A DNA stretch of 48,784 nt from Lysobacteraceae bacterium (GTDB lineage: Bacteria; Pseudomonadota; Gammaproteobacteria; Xanthomonadales; Xanthomonadaceae), in contig JACSSF010000089.1 in the NCBI GenBank assembly GCA_014879375.1, positions 1-48,784 on the forward strand, in the 5' to 3' direction. The position numbers were made by a program, and so were the translations under genes. A model generated the notes under the pieces. It was not told the DNA's origin and ran no database searches. It was given only the letters and a program-made list of their open reading frames with translations. Below, piece by piece: positions 8,476 to 14,685 of this stretch (positions are counted from its first letter, which is position 1; every line of letters begins with the position of its first letter).

Positions 8476-8664
8476 ATGGCTGAGAGGCAAGCTACGAAGT
8501 TAGTTGCACCGGTCTTGTCCGGCACATTGGTCGATCCCAAGCTGATCGAACTTATGAAGGACATCCCAGAGTTCACTCCAGAACAGTGGGCGTTGATAAT
8601 GGCTAGGGCTGCGCGTAATGAGCAGGACTACAAGCCAATGTCTTCATTGTTCGACGGCGTTTAG
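8476..8664 (+). CDS. Small hypothetical protein (62 aa)
   Basis: The ATG is preceded by GAGGAG at good spacing, which supports a real gene. The product is mostly helical, with a central acidic stretch (LIELMKDIPEFTPEQWALIM) and a basic N-terminus. No known family comes to mind. It might be the first gene of a short run with the gene at 8831, although 166 bp containing a perfect hairpin (8745-8761) lie between. Confidence 0.5.
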   Translation: MAERQATKLVAPVLSGTLVDPKLIELMKDIPEFTPEQWALIMARAARNEQDYKPMSSLFDGV

Positions 8665-8744
8665 ATGCCGGCTCCGGAGCCTTGAGCTGGTCAGTGCCCG
8701 CTGGCTCCTCTCGACCCATAGTGGTCAACCGCATTGGTTTCAAG

Positions 8745-8761
8745 AGGAGGACGCTCCTCCT
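8745..8761. repeat. Perfect 7-bp hairpin containing AGGAGG
   Basis: AGGAGGA, a CGC loop and TCCTCCT form a perfect stem-loop between two small genes. No T-run follows, so it is not a typical intrinsic terminator. The left arm contains a Shine-Dalgarno-like AGGAGG, but the nearest plausible start is about 70 bases further on. Possible roles are RNA processing or attenuation. Confidence 0.45.
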
Positions 8762-8830
8762 ATAAGTGGTGACAACAGATACTTATTCGCGCAAGATCAT
8801 TCAAATATTTACAGGCTTTGGTGAGCTCTG

Positions 8831-9286
8831 GTGAAGAAATCTGATGCGAAGCGTAGGGAAAAATTAAAGGCTCGCCGCAAAAATGCGGAAGCGCATCTAG
8901 TTCGATTGGCTTCCACGCAAGCAAAGGTAGCTGAGTGGATTGCTGCTCACGATGCTGAGCCCAATGTCATTGCGGAGCTTGTGGACGAGAATGGTACTGC
9001 TCTCGCCCACGTCGAAGGGAGCAGTGACGACACATGGGTGGTCGTGGTGGGCGACGACCCGGTTGCTGGGGCAACTGATGTGCTCGTTGCACTTGGCCTG
9101 TTTATGGTTGCTGCAGTGGATGATCAGGCAGCCGGCAACAAATCTTACATTCAGTTCTCTCAATGGCTTATAGAAGAGATCGAAGCGCAGTGCGAGACTG
9201 AGAATCTCGAGGTGGAGGGTTATCTGCGATCAATCTTGCCAGTCGAAAAAAAAATGCTGGCGCTACCTCCACATCGTGCTCTTTGA
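8831..9286 (+). CDS. Hypothetical protein (151 aa)
   Basis: The product starts with GTG. It opens with a strongly basic helix (KKSDAKRREKLKARRKNAEA), then a mixed alpha/beta region (VIAELVDENGTALAHVEG, TWVVVVGDDPVAGATDVLVA), and ends in an acidic helical part. The basic N-terminus could bind nucleic acid or be a coiled coil. No family is recognised and no strong ribosome binding site is seen. It is followed by the 3' end of the frameshifted HEPN gene on the other strand. Confidence 0.5.
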   Translation: MKKSDAKRREKLKARRKNAEAHLVRLASTQAKVAEWIAAHDAEPNVIAELVDENGTALAHVEGSSDDTWVVVVGDDPVAGATDVLVALGLFMVAAVDDQAAGNKSYIQFSQWLIEEIEAQCETENLEVEGYLRSILPVEKKMLALPPHRAL

Positions 9287-9351
9287 TCCAGTAGTTCCTT
9301 CATGGCGAACAGCCAGATTGCAGCCGCAAGAAGGGTTTAGTTTTTTTCGAT

Positions 9352-9820
9352 TTAGTAAGAGAAGAAGAGTTTCGCCACGCGCTGGTCCGCTGCCGCAGCG
9401 ATGCGAATTACCTCGAGGGCGGCGTTCACGAGATGCTGGTCATGCCCTTCGTAGCGTTGCTGGAGCGCATGCTCCTTTCCCCCATGCACTGTTATTCCGT
9501 ACTCGACGGGCCGCGTCCATCAACCGGTCGCTGGTCGGACCATGGAGGGGCGCAACTTCAAAATCCACGGTCCCGTCCGCGACAACAACCATCCTTTTGG
9601 GCGGAGGGTCGTTCTGGTGCGTTCCAAGAAGCACATCGCGGGATGGCCGCGACGTGCCTTTGGCAACGACCCGCCGAGCAATCGGGTAGTACGCAGTCCA
9701 TTGCGTCTCTGGCAAATCCCCGGGCTGTCCGTTGACGAACTCGGGAAATCTCTTCAGCGCGAACTCAAAGCGGGCAAAACCGCGAATCAAATCGAGGTCG
9801 CTACGATCATCGACATTCAT
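9352..9820 (-). pseudogene. HEPN-like nuclease gene, frameshifted in the catalytic motif
   Basis: From the ATG at 9820 (GGGAGG upstream) the frame gives MNVDDRSDLDLIRGFARFEF and continues to ARRVRNN. There the reading frame breaks: after AAC-AGT the homologous sequence resumes one base later as HGGKEHALQQRYEGHDQHLV, NAALEVIRIAAAA, ending at a TAA at 9352. Joined, RVRNN-x-x-HGGKE is the R-x4-H motif of HEPN ribonucleases, so the shift (near 9485-9491) falls between catalytic Arg and His. As read, the protein ends in 17 unrelated residues. HEPN proteins act in toxin-antitoxin and phage-defence systems. The gene follows capP on the same strand by 56 bp. A sequencing error cannot be excluded. Confidence 0.7.
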
Positions 9821-9836
9821 GCCAGTAGAACCTCCC

Positions 9837-9882
9837 GTTTAACGACCTCGAGGCGGTACGCGCCTTAAGCACCTTGTTAGGC
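9837..9882 (-). repeat. attC-like site between capP and the HEPN gene
   Basis: On the minus strand GCCTAAC (fits RYYYAAC) begins at the capP stop codon, and GTTAAAC (fits GTTRRRY) ends 46 bp later. Between them AGGCG and CGCCT can pair. The HEPN ribosome binding site follows at once, as in a cassette gene. It is shorter than typical attC sites, so it may be a decayed or chance match. Confidence 0.4.
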
Positions 9883-10662
9883 TTCAATTTTGTCCCACTC
9901 CCAGGGACGTCTTTCGTCGGGAGTTTCGACGATCCAGAGGCTGGCATCGTAGTTGGGCATATCCGCACCGGATACTCGCAACACCTCCCCAAGTCGTGCT
10001 TTCGCCTCGATGCCAAATAGTCTTCGCGTGTCGTGCGATTCAGGGTCGTCACATGGCAGTAGCGCGGAAGGCCATGCCTGCCCTCGTTTCATCCGCCACC
10101 GGAACCGACTTGTGGGCCACCACCATCGCACCTGCCCGGAAGTGACATAGGCAAGGGCAAATGATTTAGAGGATGACTCCCGAAGCCGAAGGGCTGTAGC
10201 AGTCAGCGATGTCCCATACCTCATCGCCAGGCGCTTGGCCATGGAGATCGTAGGAACACCCGTACCTGCTTGCTCCCTGATGTCGTCCATAGGCATCAGC
10301 AAGGTCATCGCAAACTCATTGGCTTCCTGCTCAATATTTTCAGGATGTGGGGCAGTGTCGACGAGGTCTTCAAAGGAGCAGCGTAGCTCTGCACGATCGC
10401 GATGCAGGGAGTAGTGACCTAGCTCATGCGCCGCCGTGAATGATCGGCGACCTAACTCTCGTATCCGTGAATTAATTACGATTGCGCTCTTCTTTCCTGA
10501 GCACAGCATCGCGCCTTCGATGCCAGTTCCAAGGTCCTCTTCATGGACCTGGACCCCAAACTCTTGTGCAATCGTCAAGGGATCCACCGGAAACCATTTG
10601 TCTTGCGGCAGAGCCAGCCTAAGTGCTTTGGTGATCTGATTTGCTGCCGCCCGTGGTTGCAC
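9877..10662 (-). CDS. capP: CapP-like ImmA/IrrE-family metallopeptidase
   Basis: The 261-aa product has an ImmA/IrrE-type domain with the zinc motif HELGH at residues 79-83 and the downstream Glu block EQEANEFAMTLLMP at ~111-124. A C-terminal domain of ~110 residues (SFALAYVTSGQVRWWWPTSR onward) follows. The gene starts with GTG overlapping the stop of the HTH gene (TAGTG), so the pair is coupled. A HTH repressor plus ImmA-type protease placed divergently beside a CD-NTase operon is the arrangement described for CapH/CapP, where the protease, activated by single-stranded DNA, cleaves the repressor and induces CBASS. Assignment rests on fold and context; general HTH/ImmA pairs occur elsewhere too. 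Confidence 0.82.
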   Translation of the reverse strand: MQPRAAANQITKALRLALPQDKWFPVDPLTIAQEFGVQVHEEDLGTGIEGAMLCSGKKSAIVINSRIRELGRRSFTAAHELGHYSLHRDRAELRCSFEDLVDTAPHPENIEQEANEFAMTLLMPMDDIREQAGTGVPTISMAKRLAMRYGTSLTATALRLRESSSKSFALAYVTSGQVRWWWPTSRFRWRMKRGQAWPSALLPCDDPESHDTRRLFGIEAKARLGEVLRVSGADMPNYDASLWIVETPDERRPWEWDKIEA

Positions 10663-10979
10663 TAATCGTCCTTCAATAGTTTCAGGATGCCTTGCAGCTT
10701 TGTCTTAGTAGGCTCATCGAGATTCTGATACGAGCGGAAGAAGGCTGCATCCTCGGGGACCTTTTCCGCGTCACCTCGCATCAAGAACTCCACCGTAGTC
10801 TCCACGGCTTCGGCGAGTTTCATGACCAAGTCTGCCGAAGGGCGAATTTCGGGGTTTGTCTCGAGCTCTGAGATGTAGCCCTTGGATGATCCGACGCGTA
10901 GGGCGAGCGCCTCCTGATTTAGGCGTGCCTTAGTCCGAGCGGCCTTAAGGCGCGCCCCGAAGGTAGATGGTTCGCTCAA
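10662..10979 (-). CDS. capH: CapH-like HTH repressor of the CBASS operon
   Basis: The 105-aa product has an N-terminal Cro/CI-type HTH (residues ~8-65: LKAARTKARLNQEALALRVG, SSKGYISELETNPEIRPS). A short C-terminal helical part (AFFRSYQNLDEPTKTKLQGI) follows, as in CapH, where it carries dimerisation and the cleavage site. The start is TTG at 10979 with GGAG eight bases upstream. It overlaps capP by one base and is divergent from the CBASS operon across ~150 bp. It should repress that shared region until cleaved by CapP. This regulatory link is inferred from the known CapH/CapP systems. Confidence 0.82.
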   Translation of the reverse strand: MSEPSTFGARLKAARTKARLNQEALALRVGSSKGYISELETNPEIRPSADLVMKLAEAVETTVEFLMRGDAEKVPEDAAFFRSYQNLDEPTKTKLQGILKLLKDD

Positions 10980-11132
10980 GCCGTACTCCTAGTATTGCTA
11001 TAGCATGATTTTTGGTGTAGGTTCATACCCGAACCGGATTTCTTATTCGGCTGTAGCGATTCTAACCCCTGTGCGTAAAGGCGCAATGTACAACTCTCGC
11101 GCTCTATCTCATTGATAAACAAGGAAATGGTC
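10980..11132. promoter_or_regulatory. Divergent capHP/CBASS promoter region
   Basis: The ~150-bp region is AT-richer than its surroundings. It contains the 8-bp palindrome GCTATAGC (near 10996) and the spaced inverted repeat CCGAA...TTCGG (near 11030-11052), either of which could be the CapH operator. No clear -35/-10 pair stands out. Confidence 0.45.
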
Positions 11133-11369
11133 ATGAAAAAGCCCGAAAAGTCGTCCCCCCGCGTGGCTCGCACCGCCTCTGAGGTGCTGCGAAGCCCTTC
11201 GGCTAGCCCCACCGCCAAGTCGCTGGCGGGTAGCGCATTGGCGCAGTCACGAACCACCAAGGAGACGTCCGCAAAGGTCGCCACCACCGCAGCAAAGGCG
11301 CTGGACAGCGGTCGCACTAGCAAGAGCACCAAGACGCTGGCTGGCAGCGTCCTCACCCAGAAGAAGTAG
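11133..11369 (+). CDS. Small repeat protein leading the CBASS operon
   Basis: The 78-aa product from ATG 11133 is built of Lys, Ser, Thr and Ala, with no hydrophobic helix. Two ~26-residue units are visible: one ends AKSLAGSALAQS and the other TKTLAGSVLTQK. They match at about 12 positions, with an LAGSxLxQ box in each. It lies 42 bp before the CD-NTase and after the divergent CapH promoter, so it is probably the first gene of the CBASS transcript. The function is unknown; a small partner or regulator of the system, or an unrelated cargo protein, are both possible. A start 21 bp earlier (MINKEMV) is less likely. Confidence 0.6.
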   Translation: MKKPEKSSPRVARTASEVLRSPSASPTAKSLAGSALAQSRTTKETSAKVATTAAKALDSGRTSKSTKTLAGSVLTQKK

Positions 11370-11411
11370 ATCCCGCTGAGCAGTTGGACTTGAAGACAAG
11401 GAAGCACCGCA

Positions 11412-12599
11412 GTGGATGGCATGGGCCCTACCGAAAATCGTGTACTCCGTGAAGCGCTGACGGCACAGCTGTTGGGTCGCGTAGCCGACTCGCTTGACAT
11501 CACGCCGACGCAGTTCCAGCGCGCCAAGGTGGCCTACGAGACCGTCAGCGACGTTGTCACCTCGAATGCCGATCCTCGGCTCGCTGGCGCGAAGGTCTTC
11601 CCCCAGGGATCTTTCGCAATTGGGACGGTCGTGCGCCCACTCAATGACGACGACAGTGAGTTTGATGTTGACCTCGCCTGCCGATTGGCAGCGAACACAT
11701 CCCTCTCCCCGGTGTCAGCCAAACAACTGGTTGGTGCACCGTTGGCCGCCGACGGCCGCTATGCGGCCAGACTCGAAGAAAAGGCGCGGTGCTGGCGCGT
11801 GAACTACGCCGGCGAGTTTCACCTCGACATTTGTCCATTGGTCCACGCTGATACGACTGACGCCATTCCTGACAAGGAATTGGAGAGGTGGATTCTCACG
11901 AACCCCGAGGGGTACGCAAAATGGTTCAATGAACGGGCAGATCGGGCCCGCACCCGGATGATGCTGGATCACGCTGTCTTGAAAGCGGAAGTGGCGCCCT
12001 TCCCCGAAGACAACGTGGACAAAGGCTGGCTCCGGCGAATCATCCAGCTGTTGAAGCGTAATCGCGACATGTGGTGCGATCGCGCCGAGGGGTGGCAAAC
12101 GGAATTCGCCCCCATCTCGATCATCATCACGACATTGGCAGCAATGTCGTTCGAACATGAGTTTCGTTCGGGCCGGTCATTCGCCAGCGAGTATGACCTG
12201 ATCCGGCGCGTGATTGCCGGTATGCCGGCCTACATCGAGCAGCGAAACGTCGGCGGACAGATGCAGTGGTGGGTGCAGAGCCCAGTCGCCGCGGAGAATT
12301 TCGCCAACCGTTGGAACCAAGACGCGCGTTGGGCCCTGGCATTCCGGGAATGGCATGCGCTGGCACTTGCAAGCGTGAACGAACTCGCGTCGGTTACCGG
12401 GTTGGACGGCGCACGCCCTCTACTCGACAGCAGTTACGGCGCATCGTCGGCTGCGAGGGCCATCAATTCCTACTCACTGCAGGTTCGATCCGCGCGAGAT
12501 AGCAACGCACTTCGATTCGCTCCCGCCGCCGGCGGGCTGACCGCATTCAGTGCCGTTGCTGGAACGCCGGTGCCGCGCCACACCTTCTTCGGTGACTAG
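11412..12599 (+). CDS. cdnX: CBASS CD-NTase (cGAS/DncV-like nucleotidyltransferase)
   Basis: This 395-aa nucleotidyltransferase makes the second messenger of a CBASS phage-defence system. The catalytic core is complete: GS at residues 66-67 (PQGSFAIGTVV), the DVD pair at 85-87 (SEFDVDLACRL) and a third Asp at 139 (FHLDICPLV). A helical C-terminal part contains NVDKGWLRRIIQLLKRNRDM, common in DncV-like enzymes. The start is GTG at 11412 behind AAGGAAG; ATG 11421 is an alternative. The stop overlaps the E2-like gene by 8 bp. The clade and product nucleotide cannot be told from sequence alone. The SAVED effector suggests a cyclic tri- or oligonucleotide, which is an inference. Confidence 0.93.
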   Translation: MDGMGPTENRVLREALTAQLLGRVADSLDITPTQFQRAKVAYETVSDVVTSNADPRLAGAKVFPQGSFAIGTVVRPLNDDDSEFDVDLACRLAANTSLSPVSAKQLVGAPLAADGRYAARLEEKARCWRVNYAGEFHLDICPLVHADTTDAIPDKELERWILTNPEGYAKWFNERADRARTRMMLDHAVLKAEVAPFPEDNVDKGWLRRIIQLLKRNRDMWCDRAEGWQTEFAPISIIITTLAAMSFEHEFRSGRSFASEYDLIRRVIAGMPAYIEQRNVGGQMQWWVQSPVAAENFANRWNQDARWALAFREWHALALASVNELASVTGLDGARPLLDSSYGASSAARAINSYSLQVRSARDSNALRFAPAAGGLTAFSAVAGTPVPRHTFFGD

Positions 12600-13080
12600 C
12601 ATCAGCTACAACAGGATCCGTAGGCTCGACCTGGGTGCGCAGCTCCTGCATTTGCGTACTTTGAGGCTTCCCGGCGCGACAGGTCAGTTGCGAAACGGGC
12701 TGCTCACTTTTGAGTATGTGGTACGACCGACTCCGCTCAGCCGGGACTACTCGCTGCGATTGACTTATCGCCGCGGCGATCCTCCGCAGGTGCGAGTGCT
12801 TTCGCCAAGCGTTCCGGACCTAGCTGACGGACACGGCCCCGTTCCACATCTCTACGAACGTAGCCATCCGGTGAGGTTGTGCCTGTATCTCCCACGAACG
12901 CGCGAATGGGGACCGGAAAGGTCCCTGGCACAGACCATCGTGCCTTGGTCCGTGGACTGGCTGTTCTACTTTGAAGTCTGGCTCGCAACAGGGGATTGGA
13001 ACGGAGGAGGCGAGCATCCGACACCGGAACCGTCCGACACGAACCAACAGAAAAGGCGCAAGAAGGCGAAAGCGAAATGA
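12592..13080 (+). CDS. cap2 (short): E2-like conjugating protein of type II-short CBASS
   Basis: The 162-aa product fits the prokaryotic E2 fold found alone in type II-short CBASS. It has a beta-sheet core (GLLTFEYVVRPTPLSRDYSL), then PHLYERSHPVRLCLYLPRTR with the presumed catalytic Cys97. The segment IVPWSVDWLFYFEVWLATGD is the usual W-rich end of the fold, and the tail is Lys/Arg-rich. The start is GTG at 12592, inside the end of the CD-NTase gene. In such systems the E2 joins the C-terminal Gly/Asp region of the CD-NTase to a target and raises its activity. The CD-NTase here ends HTFFGD, so a conjugatable C-terminus is plausible. No E1 or JAB gene is present. Confidence 0.85.
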   Translation: MTSISYNRIRRLDLGAQLLHLRTLRLPGATGQLRNGLLTFEYVVRPTPLSRDYSLRLTYRRGDPPQVRVLSPSVPDLADGHGPVPHLYERSHPVRLCLYLPRTREWGPERSLAQTIVPWSVDWLFYFEVWLATGDWNGGGEHPTPEPSDTNQQKRRKKAKAK

Positions 13081-14171
13081 CACAGGGCAAGATGGGCATT
13101 GTCGATCGACTCACCGACTGGATTACTCGCGAAAGGCCCGTTGAACGGAAACTTTTGGTCGCGGGCCTGATCTGCCTTGCAACGGCGGGGGCCGGTCCAA
13201 GCTGGGCCTTGGCGACCAAGGTGTTTGGCCACGACATCACCGTCAGCCAGATTCCGCAACTGCCTGATGTTCTCAGCTGGATCATCGCGATCGCCGGCGT
13301 TCTCCTGTTGGTCGCCGCAGGTTGGCTGGCAAGCGTCCGCTACCTCGATGATCGTTCTGACCGAGCCCGGCGTGTCGTACTTGCCATTGAACAGCGAGGA
13401 CTGCGCGACACGACTGACACTCCCCTTGTTGACGCCGTCCCAACGGATATCAAAGGAAAGAGGCAGTCGCTCATCGTTGATATCCGCGACCGCATCAAGG
13501 ATGGGGTAGTGTCAGATCCGGAGGCGGCACTTGAGCGCGTGGTTTCGTTACCCCGATCACTTGAGCTTATCCGCAACGGGAGGAGTTCTTCGGACATAGC
13601 CACCGTGTACGGCGGTCTCTCCCCCGTGCCGTTTACTTTCCTCGCCGGCGTTTTACTCGATGATGAAAGCCAGATCACCACTCTTGATTGGGACAGGAGC
13701 ATGGAGGCCTGGCGCCAACTCGATGGGCCCGACGACGGCGGTTCCTTTGGTGTATCTGGACTCGAACAGATCCCCACCGGCACCACTGGGGTGGCTGTGG
13801 CTATCTCGGTGTCTTATCTAGTTGATCCGCAAGCGATCAACAAATCGCTTCTATCAGTCCCTATCGTCGAGCTGACACTACCTTACCGATCACCAGACAA
13901 CCACTGGTCAGAAGCTAAACAGCAACGGATCGCCAAGGAATTCTTGGCAGTGATGATTCAACTTGCCGATGTCGGTGTGTCAGAGGTTCACCTGTTCATT
14001 GCAGCGCAAAACAGTGTTGTGTTTCGGCTAGGCCGCGCCTACGACAAGCGAAACCTTCCTAGAGTGCTCGTGTATCAGTATCAAAAGGGACGGGATATCG
14101 AGCACCCATGGGCTGTAGAGATGCCAGTGGGAAACGCTCCGAGGGCGGTCATACGGAAGAATCAACCCTGA
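13077..14171 (+). CDS. cap14: CBASS effector with two membrane helices and a SAVED domain (Cap14-like)
   Basis: From ATG 13077, overlapping the E2 stop as ATGA, the product has 364 aa. TM1 is at ~25-47 (KLLVAGLICLATAGAGPSWA) and TM2 at ~64-87 (VLSWIIAIAGVLLLVAAGWL). The cytoplasmic part ends in a SAVED domain recognised by FTFLAGVLLDDESQI, then GVAVAISVSYL and SEVHLFIAAQNSVVFRLGRA with VLVYQY. SAVED binds the cyclic oligonucleotide made by the CD-NTase, and the two helices are thought to disrupt the inner membrane, killing the infected cell. It closes a complete three-gene type II-short operon. Upstream in-frame codons back to 12996 belong to the E2 gene and are not used. Confidence 0.88.
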   Translation: MTQGKMGIVDRLTDWITRERPVERKLLVAGLICLATAGAGPSWALATKVFGHDITVSQIPQLPDVLSWIIAIAGVLLLVAAGWLASVRYLDDRSDRARRVVLAIEQRGLRDTTDTPLVDAVPTDIKGKRQSLIVDIRDRIKDGVVSDPEAALERVVSLPRSLELIRNGRSSSDIATVYGGLSPVPFTFLAGVLLDDESQITTLDWDRSMEAWRQLDGPDDGGSFGVSGLEQIPTGTTGVAVAISVSYLVDPQAINKSLLSVPIVELTLPYRSPDNHWSEAKQQRIAKEFLAVMIQLADVGVSEVHLFIAAQNSVVFRLGRAYDKRNLPRVLVYQYQKGRDIEHPWAVEMPVGNAPRAVIRKNQP

Positions 14172-14685
14172 TTTACGTAGAAACCTCAAAGTATCTGCCC
14201 GTGAAGCTGTAGGGCGTCCGTTCTTGGCCGATAGCGACCAACATGGGACAGTCAGCGGTGCCCGGTCAAGGCGATTGCTGATCGGGTGCAGCATGGGTGC
14301 TTGCGAAGGCTCTTCATCGCACCCCCGACTGGAGTACCACCTCAGCAGGCGAAATTCCATGTTATTGATTTTTATGACCATAAAATTATGGTCGCAACAA
14401 TAATTGCACTATAAAAATTGCATTTCTGATGAGCGCCTACTCCGGGCATTGGGCGACAAGCTGACAGCAGGTGTCGGCTTGATCTGGCGATTACTCGGCC
14501 GCTAACGGGGCCGTGGAAGGGCGGATCACGCCGTAGCTCAGTAGAAACTCCAGCTCCCCGCCGATAGGCGTTAACGACCCGAAGCGGACATTAACTTTGA
14601 TATAGATTGCGGGAGGTCGGTTACTTGATGCCACCGGTTGAATTATGTCTTGCTAGACACTTGCGACTCCAACCAATTGGTCCAA
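14172..14685. other. Gene-free, partly AT-rich stretch after CBASS
   Basis: About 510 bp without a supported gene. It holds an AT-rich block (14360-14430) with a perfect inverted repeat, and two diverged copies of a motif built on GGCCGA/CGGACATT (14214-14252 and 14571-14594) that recur in other gaps of the island. Confidence 0.5.
14376..14393. repeat. Perfect 8-bp inverted repeat, possible operator
   Basis: GACCATAA, two bases, TTATGGTC lie in an AT-rich block. The symmetry and short centre suit a dimeric regulator. Just after it ATTGCA occurs twice (near 14405 and 14420). Confidence 0.4.

Noticed and set aside
10976..11527. 183-codon minus-strand frame opposite the small repeat gene
   Set aside because: It covers the CapH/CBASS promoter region and two plus-strand genes. 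The plus-strand reading has a better start and operon logic.
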